DNA from: Nymphaea colorata
Taxonomy: Eukaryota > Streptophyta > Magnoliopsida > Nymphaeales > Nymphaeaceae
Length of the DNA stretch: 64,000 nt
Assembly: GCF_008831285.2 (NCBI RefSeq)
Contig: NC_045138.2
Coordinates: 32,519,934-32,583,933, forward strand
Direction of reading: 5' to 3'
Below the pieces are notes generated by a model, which was not told the origin of the DNA, did not search any database, and saw only the letters and a list, made by a program, of their open reading frames with translations. Positions 36,796 to 48,022 of this stretch are shown here, piece after piece (position 1 is the stretch's first letter; every line of letters begins with the position of its first letter). The translations under genes were made by a program, and so were the position numbers.

Positions 36796-37180
36796 GGTTT
36801 CCTTTTGTGTTTGATGGCCTGGAATTTTGATTCCAGAATTGAAAAAGACTTGTTTGATGAAATGATAATTAAAAATCTGGAATTCAATTTAATCTGAAAA
36901 AGTTGCGGATTGCTAAATTAATTATACCTTATTGTTCTTGCTATTTTTTTCTATTTTTCCAATTACTAGAAGTTCTTTTTAGGCCCTTATTTGACAGTCT
37001 TCTTGAACTTATGGCCCTTATTTTAAAAATTGTAAAAGATATTAGTTTCCATTTTTTGACTATGGCAAAAGATGTGCCTAAAAATGCACTTTTTTCTTTG
37101 ATGATAGAAGAACCTTAAAAAACTACACTACTTAGGTGTGGTGGTTTTCGAACATTTGTGTAGTTGTAAACGTAATGTGG
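36796..37180. other. AT-rich, no gene; MITE-like opening
   Basis: GTGTTTGATGGCCTGGAATT resembles the opening of small hAT or Harbinger MITEs, but I could not find its inverted partner. No genes. Confidence 0.25.
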
Positions 37181-37255
<75 letters not shown>

Positions 37256-37607
37256 TGATGTTTCTACATTGAACAGTCAAATGTTAAATATAATCACGTA
37301 TTTAAAAAAAGGACATGATGTTGAGTTCAAATACATATATAAGCTTCAAAATCTAAAATATTCTTCTTATCAACCACCCCCTTAATCATCTTTTTGGAAT
37401 CTTGTATGTAAAGGTTCAGACTGGATTTATTTATTTACCGAACTACTTACTTTTGGAAGGTGTGGTAATAGGCGTGTGTGTTTTGATTTGTATGGTGAAA
37501 AGTCCTTCATCTAACTTTATCGTCTCTTCTTAGGTACTTGATTTTTTGGGTGTTGAAATATTTTGGAAAGTCAATAATAGCTAAGTTGGTTGCATCTATT
37601 TCTTAGA

Positions 37608-37655
<48 letters not shown>

Positions 37656-38008
37656 TGATGTTTCTACATTGAACAGTCAAATATTAAATATAATCACGTA
37701 TTTAAAAAAAGGACATGATGTTGAGTTCAAATACATATATAAGCTTCAAAATCTAAAATATTCTTCTTATCAACCACCCCCTTAATCATCTTTTTGGAAT
37801 CTTGTATGTAAAGGTTCAGACTGGATTTATTTATTTACCGAACTACTTACTTTTGGAAGGTGTGGTAATAGGCGTGTGTGTTTTGATTTGTATGGTGAAA
37901 AGTCCTTCATCTAACTTTATCGTCTCTTCTTAGGTACTTGATTTTTTGGGTGTTGAAATATTTTGGAAAGTCAATAATAGCTAAGTTGGTTGCATCTATT
38001 TCTTAGAT
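37181..38008 (+). repeat. ~400-bp tandem duplication with (AT)n tracts
   Basis: After an (AT)n tract at about 37,182-37,252, the segment AGATGATGTTTCTACATTGA to GCATCTATTTCTTAGATC is repeated after a second (AT)n tract (about 37,609-37,653). I see one substitution between the copies (ATGTTAAAT against ATATTAAAT), so the event is recent or reflects assembly. Its function is unknown. Confidence 0.93.
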
Positions 38009-38106
38009 CCTAGGGCGTGCATCTCCTGGAACTTATATGATGTTTTTTCATATACCTTTTTTTAGTCATGATGTGTGCAACTCACTTATTTCTTGTTGTC
38101 TGTAGC

Positions 38107-38265
38107 TAGAAATGGGTCTTTCAAATCCTTACAGTAGTTCACGCGCGATTGAACTTCGTGCATTGACCAGGCTACTTTGGCATGGACAGCAGGTCATGTG
38201 TTGGCAACTAGCGGCCTGGATGGTTCATGAACTTCTTTCACGATCAATATGGAAAATTTTTTATT
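38107..38265 (+). pseudogene. Exon-like stretch, weak WD40-like reading
   Basis: Follows an acceptor-like CTGTAG and reads EMGLSNPYSSSRAIELRALT in one frame, then LAWTAGHVLATSGLDGS in another. Combined, this vaguely recalls a WD40 blade (a W-containing strand, then LAT-S-G-x-D). The GC content is above its surroundings. It might be a decayed exon of the candidate gene whose first exon is at 36,456. Weak evidence only. Confidence 0.25.
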
Positions 38266-38269
38266 AGGA

Positions 38270-38744
38270 GGTATTGTTCTTTTTCCCAAACAGTTGAACA
38301 ATCACTAGGATTGACGGTTTTTCTTATATATATTATGCATGATCTTTTTTGTGTTTAATACATATGAGAGCCTCATATATACATATGTGTGTGTGGGTGG
38401 GTGGATGGGTGTACATTTAATATGCATGCTTGTATACGTGAATATATGTAACTCTTTTAGATTCTTTATTTTTCTGTATTATTATATTTTCAGCTGAGTT
38501 GGAGCTAGTCCAGTGGGTGGTTCTTCTCATACTTCGTTGTTTTTTATTATTTTTGGATGTATATATAGACCATGATATCTTTTTGTAAATATTCTGTTTT
38601 TACAGCTTCTTCGGATTTCAATTACATTATTCTTATTCTCCATTTCCTTTGTGATTTGGCGTTAGTGCCCATCATTGTGAGATTGTTGTGGGTTTGTGTA
38701 TGTGACTGTTATCAGTCTTCTTTTCATGGTATTAGAGCCTGGGT
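38270..38744 (+). mobile_element. Possible Copia LTR 3' end with tRNA-Met primer-binding site
   Basis: TGGTATTAGAGCC at 38,727-38,739 is one mismatch from the initiator-methionine tRNA primer-binding site (TGGTATCAGAGC) that follows the 5' LTR in most plant Copia elements. It is preceded by CA (38,725-38,726), as an LTR end should be. Upstream sequence is AT-rich with a TATATATAGA TATA-like element at about 38,560. The expected gag region is missing: the 530-bp repeat begins six bases after GCCTGGGTTG. The LTR left border was not found. Confidence 0.5.
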
Positions 38745-41700
38745 TGTTTATGCTGTTGTGCATAGCTATTCAGCTAAGGCCTTATTTTCAGTTGTCTTTG
38801 TTTTTCTTTTATGATTTTATCATTTATGAATTATCATTTTTTTTAAGATGAAAGATTTATGATGTTACGTCTATTTGGATCAGTCTATTTGCATTGGATT
38901 TTTCTGCCTATTTGTGTTGGATTTTTTAATTTATTGTGTCTTGGCATTTTGTTTTGTTGTTTTGGTTTTTTTTTTAGCTATGCATTCTGTCCCGTTGGAA
39001 ACCCTGTCCATTAGAAACGGAGCTATGCATTCTGCCAGTTAGAAACTCTTTCGTTTTTGTTTTTGGATTTTCTGTACCATGGAATAGTTAATGCGTTACG
39101 TGTATTTCTGATTTTTTTCTTTTTATTTTTGTGGAATCCATGTTTTGTACATAGCTCTTCGGCTGAAGACTGATTTTTTAGTTCGATGTTTCGTTTCTTT
39201 AGAAGGGGTTAATATAGTATAACTCGATAACTTGATAATAGTTAGTATTTCATACTTATATGGACGTGAGATTCAATGTTTGGTGAATAAATTGTATGCT
39301 GTTGTGCATAACTATTCAGCTAACGCCTTATTTTCAGTTGTCTTTGTTTTGCTTTTTATGATTTTATCATTTATGAATTATCATTTTTTTTAAGATGAAA
39401 GATTTATGATGTTACGTCTATTTGTATTATATTTTTCAGTCTATTTGCATTGGTGTTGGATTTTTATATTTATTGCGCCTTGGATTTTGTTGGTTGTTTT
39501 TTTTTTTCAGTTATGTTTTCTGTCCCGTCAGAAGCTCTCTCTGTTAGAAACTGACCTATGCATTCTGTCCGTTAGAAACTCTTTGGGTTATGTTTTTGGA
39601 TTTTCTGTGCTGTGAAATAGTTAAGGCGTTATGTGTATGTCTGATTTTTATTTTTGTTTAATTTCTCTGGAATCCATGTTTTGTTCATATCTTTTAGTTC
39701 GATGTTTCGTTTCTATAGAAGGGGTTTAATAAAGTATGACACTAATAATAGTTATTATTTCATACTTTATAGACGTGAGACTCAATGTTTGGTGAATAAA
39801 TATTATGCTGTTGTGCAGAGCTATTCAGCTAAGGGCTTATTTTCAGTTGTCTTTGTTTTACTTTTATGATTTTGTCATTTATGAAATATGACTTTTTTAA
39901 GATGAAAGATTTATGATGTTAAGTCTATTTGCATTCGATTTTTCAGTCTATTTGCTTTGTATTTTTCTGTCTATTTGCATTGGATTTTTCAGTCTATTTA
40001 TGTTGGGTTTTTTATTTTATTGTGCCTAGCCTTTTTGTTGGTTGTTTTGTTTTTTCTTTAGCTATGCATTCTCTCCCATCAGAAACTCTGTCCGTTAGAA
40101 ACTGAGTTATGCATTCTGTCCATTAGAAACTCTTTGGTTTTTGTTTTTGGATTTTCTGTGCCATGGAATATTTAATACCTTACGTGTATTTCTGATTTTT
40201 TTTTTAATTTATGTGGAATCCATGTTTTGTGCATAGCTCTTTGGCTGAAGACTGATTTTTTTGTTTGATGTTTTGTTTCCATAGAAGGGGTTAATTAGTA
40301 TTACACTATAACTTAATAATAGTTTGTTTTTCAAATTTTATAACTTTTTTTAATTATATGTGTATTTCTGATTGTTTTTTTTATTTCTGTGGAATCCATG
40401 TTTTGTGCATTGCTCTCGGCTGAAGACTGATCTTTTAGTTTGGTGTTTTGTTTCTATGGAAGGGGTTAGCGGTTATTATAGTATGGCACTATAACTTGAT
40501 GTTTGGTGAGTAAATATTATGCTTTTGTGCATATCTATTCACCTAAGACGTTATTTTCAGTTGTCTTTGTTTTGCTTTTATGATTTTATCATTTATGAAT
40601 TATAATTTTTTTTAGATGAAAGATTTTTTATTTACGTCTATTTGCACTGGATTATTCAATCTATTTGCATTGGATTTTTCAGTCTTTTTATATTGGATTT
40701 TTATTTTTTTTGTGCCATGGCTTTTTGTTGGTTGTTTTTTTTTTTTTTTGGCTATGCATTCTGTCCCGTCAGAAGCTCTATTTGGTAGAGACTAAGCCAT
40801 GCATTCTGTCCGTTAGAAACTCTTTGGTTTTTGTTTTAAGATTTTCTGTGCCGTGTAATAGTTAATGCGTTACAGTACTTCTGATTTTTTTTTTAATTGT
40901 TGTGGAATCCATGTTTTGTACATAGTTCTTCGGCTGACGACTGATGTTTTAGCTTGATTTTTTGTTTCCATAGAAGGGGTTTGTATAGTATTACACTATA
41001 ACTTAATAATAGTTAGTATTTCATAATTTATAGACGTGAGATTCAATGTTTGGTGAATAAATATTATGCTGTTGTGCATAGCTATTCAGCTAAGGCCTTA
41101 TTTTCAGTTGTCTTTGTTTTACTTTTATGATTTTATCATTTATGATTTCTGATTTTTTTAAGATGAAAGATTTATGATGTTAAGTCTATTTGCATTGGAT
41201 TTTTTAGTTTCTTGTGCCTTGGCTTTTTGTTGGTTGTTTTTTTTTTGTTAGCTATGTGTTCTGTCCCATCAGAAACTCTGTCCGTTAGAAACAAAGCTAT
41301 GCATTCTGTCCATTGGAAACTCTTTAGTTTTTGTTTTTGGATTTTCTATGCCATGGAATACTTAATGCGTTATGTGTATTTCTGATTTTTTTTTTAGTTT
41401 CTCTGGAATCCATGTTTTGTGTGTGACTCTTCGGCTGAGGACTGATTTTTTAGTTTGATGTTTTGTTTCCATAAAAGGGGTTAATAAGCATTACACTATA
41501 AGTTAATAATAGTTAGTATTTCATACTTTATAGACGTGAGATTAATGTTTGGTGAATAAATATTATGTTGTTCTATGTCACACGGGTGCGGATGTGATAC
41601 GAGTGCGGATATGGGGATACGGGTGCGGATACGGCAAATTTCAAATTTTTTGGATACGCGGACACGGCTACATTAAATATTATAAAAAATGATAAGATTA

Positions 41701-42033
41701 AAAAAAACATTAAATTAATAGTTCACTCTTACAATCTTGTTAGAAAATGTGTTTTATCACAAAAGTACTGAATATCTGAAATGATTGTTCATGGAAATAA
41801 TTGGATGCATCATAAAAAATTGATAAAATGAAAAAAAAAACATTAAATTAATGACTTTTATTTTTTGCCGAGTCCTTGCTGTGTCCGCCCCCGTATCCCC
41901 GTGTCTGCCTGTCGACACGGATACGTGGGCTATTTTGCCGTGTCCGTGTGACATAGATGCTGTGGTGCATAGCTATTCGTCTAAGGCCTTATTTTCAGTT
42001 GTCTTTGTGTTACTTTTATGATTTTATCATCTG
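38745..42033 (+). repeat. ~530-bp tandem repeat, block 2 (about 6 units)
   Basis: Landmark TATGCTGTTGTGCATAGC occurs at about 38,749, 39,296, 39,806, 40,520 and 41,068, and is split by a MITE at 41,561/41,957. Spacing is 510-550 bp except one of ~714 bp, which contains an internal duplication (second TTTCTGTGGAATCCATG at about 40,385). Units are the same family and orientation as block 1. The block ends at about 42,033, flush against the right part of duplicate copy D. Confidence 0.9.
41573..41956. mobile_element. MITE, 384 bp, 13-bp terminal inverted repeats
   Basis: Begins CTATGTCACACGG and ends CCGTGTGACATAG, a perfect 13-bp inverted pair, followed inward by imperfect CGGATACGG / CCGTATCCCCG motifs. 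It interrupts a 530-bp repeat unit, so the empty site is known from other units. Flanks ATGTTGTT(C) and ATGCTGTG(G) suggest an imperfect 8-9 bp target-site duplication, compatible with hAT or Mutator-type elements. No coding capacity. Confidence 0.85.
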
Positions 42034-42039
42034 TCTAAT

Positions 42040-42342
42040 GATTTTCTGAAGTAATTGCACTGACGTTCAATTGAAATTAAGCGAAAAGTTAAATAATAAA
42101 CGGGAGTTGTAAGATCGTGTAACATTACATCCTCTATCCAAACAGAAACAATACTGGTGTAAAATCTAGTCTTTAAAATCAGATTTCCCTTCTAAAGTTC
42201 AGATTTCAGGGTCGCTTTAGTTTACATTCATATTTCTGGCAAATTGTTGATGTGACAACCATAAATGTAAAATCTCTTGTTCCTAAAGTTGGCATGAGTC
42301 TCAACTCTGGGTGGACTTAAGATGCAACCCTCTATATTCATT
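42040..42342 (+). repeat. Segmental duplicate family, copy D, right-end fragment
   Basis: CTGAAGTAATTGCACTGACG to CAACCCTCTATATTCA matches copy C 51,473-51,775 and copy B 33,983-34,310. In D this right-hand piece lies left of the D piece at 44,275, so the order is inverted relative to B and C although the orientation is the same. Confidence 0.85.
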
Positions 42343-43791
42343 ATGGACCAAAGTGCAGCGTCTTACTCCTATCTGGCTATCTCTTAATTTCTTCTTGAAT
42401 CTGGGCAACTAATTTCCCTTCTCTTTCATTATCTTCTTTTTCGAGATTTGTTTTTATATTATCAATTAGTTTAGATTAGGTGGTGGTGTTGGTTTTGCAT
42501 TTTGAGATGAGGTCTACTTAACTTTGCAATGTTTTGATTGCTCAAGTTTTGCAGAAAGAGTAACAGAGATCAAAAAACAGTGACTAATTGCCCAACAGAA
42601 AAAAATATGCTAGTCCGCAAAAATCACAAGGAAGTGAGCTTCTCCATGCTCAGGCGGAAGGTTCACTACAATAGACATTAGATCTAGAACGGGCCCATCC
42701 TAAATCCTTGCGGCATCTTTCTTTCGTTTCTCTTCAAACCCTAAATCATCCTCTGTCTCTCTCTCTCTCCCCCCCTTACACTCCATTGTTTGCCCTCTCT
42801 CACGATCAATCGTCACAACTCCCTCTCTTTCTCAAATCTAGATCGCTATCTCATCCAAGGAATGAAACTATTTTTTTTCCAACAAAGATTTGCTTTACTA
42901 AATGCCAAGCAGAATCAGATTCACAAGATTGAGGTAATGTGGCTCTAACTTGCCTATTTTATGTTTCTTTCTAATCTCCTTTCTATCTCAATTAACGGCA
43001 ACTTTTACATTCGATTCATGGAGTTTGGTGTAATGGTTGGGTTTTTTGTTATTTCATTCATGAATCGTTTCTGGTTCTGAATGTGTGTTTCTTCATTTTC
43101 GCCGTCTCCTTCCTGGCATTTATCAAGATTGACCGAAATTGGCTTCAGAATCACGTCGCATCTGTCTATTTGTTTTATAACAAGAACTTGGATCATTATT
43201 TCAAATTAAATTGAATGGATGCCGATGTTTGGAATGGAAATATGGTTTCAAAAATGAAAGTGCAAGTCAGTAACATAAACGGTGCAATATGGTGTATATG
43301 GCAGTGTGTATGTGACAATTGGTCTTTTGTTAACGGCAGTTGGTTTCCTTGAATTAAAATTTATCAATTCTTGTTATCAGACCTGTCAATTCCATATATG
43401 TACTTCCGATTGTTCAAACGACGAAGATGTGGGAAGATTTGGGGATAGACACCGAGGTAGATGAAGATCGAGGTTCCAAGATGCTATGATGGAAGAAAGA
43501 AGAACATCGACGATCCCTTTCTCTTTGGTTGAATTCCCAAGGTACGACGATCCCATGACACATTGCAGTTCCAGTTCTGTAGCCTGTAGGTTTGTGTATG
43601 TCGTCTCGCTCTTGTTCTCTTTTAGCTTTTGTATCTAATCTTTCATCCATGGGAAGGGCCTGGTTAGGTCTTTCAAATGCGATTCACGTGGTGTGCATTT
43701 TGTAAGCTTGTGCGTCTCCCTTGAAAAGCTAGAACTCTTTACGGTTCCGATCTTTCATTTGTGCGCATTGGCGCGATCGTTAAGCTTTTTT
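42343..43791 (+). repeat. Duplicated gene 5' region, copy 1 (~1.45 kb)
   Basis: From ATGGACCAAAGTGCAGCGTC to CGCGATCGTTAAGCTTT, matching 46,649-48,168. It holds a typical plant leader (AACCCTAAATC, then CTCTCTCTCTCTC and TCAAATCTAGATCGCTATCT), a 24-codon exon 42,862-42,933 (MKLFFFQQRFALLNAKQNQI) with donor GAG/GTAATG, and a second coding region from 43,216. In this copy the second region is frameshifted early (one base lost in GGTGCAATATGG) and a DDE-type acidic stretch is shortened, so it is a pseudogene. It lacks a ~70-bp segment between leader elements that copy 2 has. Confidence 0.9.
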
Positions 43792-43889
43792 TAAAGGCTT
43801 CGGTCTTCGCTAATTCTGTGTTGTCTCTCGTTGATCTTGTGTGGCTTGCTCATTAAGCTTCATGCCTTTGTCAAATTATGGACCTAATT

Positions 43890-44231
43890 GAAATAGGAAA
43901 GTTCTAATTTAACATCAAACGGAGGAGAGGGTTTGATTTCAACGGATCCTTAGAAGCAACCACAAGGGTTTCGATTTTAGTCGTACTTGGTCTTCTTGTA
44001 GTGTGCATGATTGTTGTGGGGATGTGCCTAGGGTTCCAACCTTGACTTGTTCTGGCTTTTAAGGATCAGGTTTAGGAAAATCAACAATTGAATGAGAATC
44101 GGGCCACTTGCTTTTGCCGCCAGTGTTTCGGTCTTATTTTTCCAGTGTTTTGGTCTTTTTTTTTTTGTTCGGTTTCCTCACTACAGTTATCTTTTCCTGT
44201 ATAGCACCTCACTGGCAGTTAACACTATTTT
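43890..44231 (+). pseudogene. Second copy of cathepsin B upstream segment, exon truncated
   Basis: Matches 29,940-30,256. The exon start is recognisable after CTGTATAG (CACCTCACTGGCAGTTAACA, equivalent to TSLAVNTIL) and then stops at a duplicate junction at about 44,231, so the cysteine-rich part is missing. Two extra bases disturb the splice acceptor. Clearly non-functional. Confidence 0.8.
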
Positions 44232-44274
44232 GTGAAAATCTCTGTGGTTAAGGGTTCAAAACTTCAATTATTGG

Positions 44275-45258
44275 GCATAATCTTGTTGATCTGTGTGAAG
44301 ATCTCTATGGTTCATGGTCTCTATATATTTGGTTTTGAGATCCATAATTTATCAGCTATAGGGACCTTCCTGTTCTAGAGGGGAATTTAAGGGAATTAAT
44401 TTTGTTGTATTTTTTTCATGCAAACACGAAGAGGCTTCCGTACAGCAATATAAAGGATGACAATGAGATAGCTACTAAAGGTGAATGATGTTTGTCGTTG
44501 GATTGCTCATGCACACTTTTGTTGTGAAGGCGCAACAAACTGAGGCTGATTCCTCAAAACGTCCTTCATTTCTGTGCGAAGCACCCTCAGACAATCCCAT
44601 GTTTGACACGATTTCCTCCAAGCACTTTGCATTGCATATCTTAGGTAGAGGTAACTGATCGACTCAAATAATGTAATTTCACTGTTAAAGGAAATTCGAT
44701 AATTGAAATAGGAAATGATGTGGACTGCAACTTTTGATCAATGAAACAAATTAGGGTGACAAAATATCGAATATTAGGAACTCTGAGTATGAACAGACCT
44801 GTATAAGCATAAACCTCGTTGGATATGTTAGCAATCCCCTTCCTATTTGTCATTGTTGCACCAAAGAGTAAACAAAAAAATTATGAAATATGACAATATA
44901 GAAGCATTAATCACAAAACCAAGAGGAAGAGACAGAGAGGGGTAAGCCGGCACCTGAGGTGCACGCCTCATTCATGGAGGTGTGCGCTTCAAATGAAAAT
45001 GGCAGTATGTTTTATTTGTTGCAAAATCGGTTATAATATGATATACCGGTGGCTAGTATCACCGTTGTAGATCTATAGCGGCGAAGATATATAGCGGGGC
45101 TAATTGTCACCGCTATAAGTGGGATATAGCGGGGAGGCTAATCGCTGGTATAAGTTAGTCTAGCGGCGAGGTAAATCACTGCTATAGATTTATACCGATT
45201 CATTTGTTCCCCGGCATTGACGTATAGCGGTGGCTTTTGCCATTTTATGTCTTCCGTT
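44275..45258 (+). repeat. Segmental duplicate family, copy D, left piece
   Basis: Matches copy C about 50,095-51,140 (landmarks: GGTTCATGGTC, AGAGGGGAATTTAAGGGAAT, TGAGGCTGATTCCTCAAAAC, ACCGGTGGCTA). More diverged than the B-C pair. Contains the third CACTA-like subterminal region at 45,053-45,240 and ends shortly after it, at CTTCCGTTCTTGTCATG, without the palindrome. Confidence 0.85.
45053..45240 (+). mobile_element. CACTA-like subterminal repeat region (copy D)
   Basis: Motifs TACCGGTGGCTAG, TCACCGTTGTAG, TATAGCGGCGAAG, TATAGCGGGG, TCACCGCTATAAG and TATAGCGGTGGC, spaced about 20-25 bp in both orientations. Same arrangement as at 33,403 and 50,919, with more substitutions toward AGCGG. Confidence 0.55.
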
Positions 45259-45904
45259 CTTGTCATGCTTGTGGGCGAGTCATTGCCGCTTCCAGTGCCG
45301 ACGGAACCTACATGTTCAATGAAAAGATGTGTCAAGGATTCAAACATATCACCATCGTCAGTAAATAGAGTTACAACCATTGGGATTACTTCTAGCTGTA
45401 AAATAAATCAATAGTGCCTTCTCGAGACTAACCAAAAAAGAAACTGAACCAGGCAATCTCTACTCGCTTCATATAGGCGAGTGTCTTAGACAGAAGCAAG
45501 CTTGAGAAAATTCGGAAACTCGTTAGTTTGTATAGTGAGAAAGTAAAACTTGTCTGCTTTTCTTCTTGTGCAATTCTCTCTTTTATGTTTGTTTGTCTTG
45601 TAATCTTTTATTTCTCATGCAGGTTCACAAAAATGGTTTGCCTTTCAAGGACGGACGAGGATCTGAAATTGCTGCGAACTAAATCGAAGATTGTTTTTTT
45701 CTTGGGTTTTTGGCTGTCGGCAACACATTGTCATGGTCAATATTTTGACAATGACGGCCATGGTTACTTATCCTGCTTCTCTCTTCACTAGCTTCAAGAA
45801 CGGGACCATTCAAATCAAATATCTATCAGGTGGGATGCGTGATCAGCAAGCTTTATTGCCATTGGGGGCAACTCTCTCTCGTTCTGTCTCTTAATTAGAC
45901 GCAT
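45259..45904. other. No clear gene; possibly decayed continuation of the kinase
   Basis: Minus-strand fragments such as VTMAVIVKILTMTMCC at about 45,720-45,770 could be a decayed transmembrane exon of the receptor kinase to the right, but the match is too weak to call. Confidence 0.25.
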
Positions 45905-46390
45905 ACTAGCTGAAATGACCTCCAATTGCAGACCCATTGATCAGGGAAGCGGGCTCATTGTTGGGTGTCTCAAACTCTGCTAGTCGAATGTAAATAGCGT
46001 CAACACTTCCATCAGACAACTGTTGTAGATCGAAAATATCTCCTTTCCACAGGGAACACACAGGCTGTCCATGAGGAAGCTTTCAAGCAAGCCGATCTAC
46101 ATCCCTCGGTGCTTTCCGCTACTGTTACAACACTGGGATTGGAAGGACGCCTCATCCCCGTCTGCAAGGCAAACTGGTCGGTTTTTGCAGCCCAACTTTT
46201 TCTTCCTGCTGCACCTTCCAGACCAATCATTTAGCTCCCAATCTGTAAAAAATGCAGGCTCGAACCCGCCGAGGCACTTGCAGTGGTTCAATCTGATCTC
46301 CCTATGACAAACCCCAAAAGCTCCACAGAGGCCATAGACACGAGAGATTTGATCCTCTGCGGGCCCAACCCAGAAATGTAACGACTGTAG
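45905..46390 (-). pseudogene. G-type lectin S-receptor-like kinase, S-locus/PAN exon fragment
   Basis: Minus-strand reading gives VYGLCGAFGVC, then NHCKCLGGFEPAFFTDWELN, DWSGRCSRKKKLGCKN: the EGF-like/S-locus glycoprotein segment of G-type lectin receptor kinases (YGxCGxFGxC, CxCLxGFxPxxxxxWxxxDWSxGCxR). After a frameshift comes GCRSACLKASSWTACVF of the PAN/apple domain, and after a second frameshift CSLWKGDIFDLQQLSDGSVD with AIYIRLAE, the usual end of the extracellular part. These receptors sit in the plasma membrane with an intracellular Ser/Thr kinase. The N-terminal lectin domain and the kinase are absent here; two frameshifts make it a pseudogene. Confidence 0.85.
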
Positions 46391-46648
46391 TTTACCCTTC
46401 GCTCATATGAATAGCTTGTCCGGTCCCCTGTAATCGACCACGTACCTAAAAGATGTGGCGTTTTCCACTTTCTTTTTACTATGTAAGTGAAATAACTTAC
46501 ATTTTCGTTTGAGGTACCTTTGCTCTTCTAGTTACTAAAATTTTCCCTTTTATTTATGGAGTACCTTTTTTACAACCATTTTTTCTTTTTCTTTTTTTTT
46601 CAAAAAAACCTTTCCTTTTCTTGTTTTTTCGAAAGGATGCATGCACAT
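46391..46648. other. T-rich sequence, no gene
   Basis: Low-complexity TTTTTCTTTTTCTTTTTTTTTC run at about 46,580-46,610 before the second copy of the duplicated 5' region. Confidence 0.4.
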
Positions 46649-47239
46649 ATGGACCAAAGTGTAGCGTCCTACTCCTATCTGACTATTTCTTAATTTCTTA
46701 TTGAATCTGGGTAACTAATTTCCCTTCTCTTTCATTATCTTCTTTTTTGAGATTTGGTTTGACATTATCAATTCGTTTAGATTAAGTGGTGTTGTTGGTT
46801 TTGCATTTTGAGATGAGGTCTACTTAACTTTGCGATGTTTCGATTATTAAGTTTTGCTTACAAAAAAGAGAGTAACTCATTGCCCAACAGAAAAAAAATA
46901 TGCTAGTCCGCAAAAATCACAAGGAAGTGAACTTCTCAATGCTCAGGCCGAAGGTTCACTACAATAGAAATTAGATCTAGAACCGGCCCATCCTAAATCC
47001 ATCTATTAGAAGTTCTTACACTTCCGAAAACACCTCTGTGAGTCTGTTCACCATAAATCCTTGTGGGCTGTGGCATCTTTCTTTCGTTTCTCTTCGAAAC
47101 CCTAAATCCTCCGCTGTCTCTCTCTTGCCTCTGCCTCTCTCTCTCTTCCCTCCTTACGCTCCATTGCTTGTCATCTCTCACGATTAATCGTCACAACTCC
47201 CTCTCTTTCTCAAATCTAGATCGCTATCTCATCCGAGGG

Positions 47240-47311
47240 ATGAAACAATTTTTTTTCCAACAAAGATTTGCATCACTAAATGCCAAGCAGAATCAGATTC
47301 ACAAGATTGAG
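47240..47311 (+). CDS. Candidate first exon, unrecognised protein
   Basis: Twenty-four codons, start MKQFFFQQRFASLNAKQNQI and then HKIE, with a good donor GAG/GTAATG. Preceded by an AAACCCTAAATCC and CTCTCTCTCTC leader typical of plant 5' UTRs. Copy 1 at 42,862-42,933 keeps frame and splice site with two residue changes (Q to L, S to L). Retention of both suggests a genuine exon. I do not recognise the protein. Confidence 0.45.
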
Positions 47312-47590
47312 GTAATGTGGCTCAAACGTGCCTATTTTCTGTTTCTTTCTAATCTCCTCTCTATCTCAATTACCGGTAACTTTACATTCGATTCACGGAG
47401 TTCGGTGTAATGGTTGGGTTTTTGTTATTTCATTCATGAATCGTTTCTGGTTCTGAATGTGTGTTTCTTCATTTTCGGCGTCTCCTTTCTGGCATTTATC
47501 CAGATTGACCGAAATTAGCTGCAGAACCACGTCGCATCTGTCTATTTGCTTTATAACAAGAACTTGGATCATTATTTCAAATTAAATTGA

Positions 47591-48022
47591 ATGGATGCCG
47601 ATGTTTGGAATGGCAATATGGTTTCCAGAATGAAAGTGCAAATCAATAACGTAAACGGTGCAAATGGTGTATATGGCATAGTATGTTTGTGCACAATTGG
47701 CCTTTTGTTAACGGCGGTTGGTTTCCTCGAATTAAAATTTGTCAATTCCTGTTATCAGCCTATCAATTCCATATATGTACTTCCGATTGTTCAAACGACA
47801 AAGATGTGGGAGGATTTGGGGATAGACACCGATGTAGATGAAGATGATGAAAGGTCGAGGTTCCGAGATGCTATGATGGAAGAAAGAAGAACATCGACAA
47901 TCCCTTTCTCTTTGGTTGAATTTCCAAGGTACGACCCCATGACACATTGCCGTTCCAGTTCTGTAGCCTGTAGGTTTCTATGTATCGTCTCGCTCTCGTT
48001 CTCTGTTAGCGTCTGTGTCTAA
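47591..48022 (+). CDS. Unrecognised 143-codon ORF with one hydrophobic segment
   Basis: Frame from an ATG (MDADVWNGNMVSRMKVQINN) through a hydrophobic stretch that could span a membrane (GIVCLCTIGLLLTAVGFLEL), then an acidic part (KMWEDLGIDTDVDEDDERSR) and FRDAMMEERRTSTIPFSLVE FPR. A GT at FPR/gtacga could be a donor, so the C-terminal 30 codons may be intron. It follows the exon at 47,240 by an intron-like gap. The copy at 43,216 is frameshifted, so only this one is open. No known family; it might be the second exon of a small membrane-protein gene, or part of a non-coding transcript. Confidence 0.35.
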   Translation: MDADVWNGNMVSRMKVQINNVNGANGVYGIVCLCTIGLLLTAVGFLELKFVNSCYQPINSIYVLPIVQTTKMWEDLGIDTDVDEDDERSRFRDAMMEERRTSTIPFSLVEFPRYDPMTHCRSSSVACRFLCIVSLSFSVSVCV

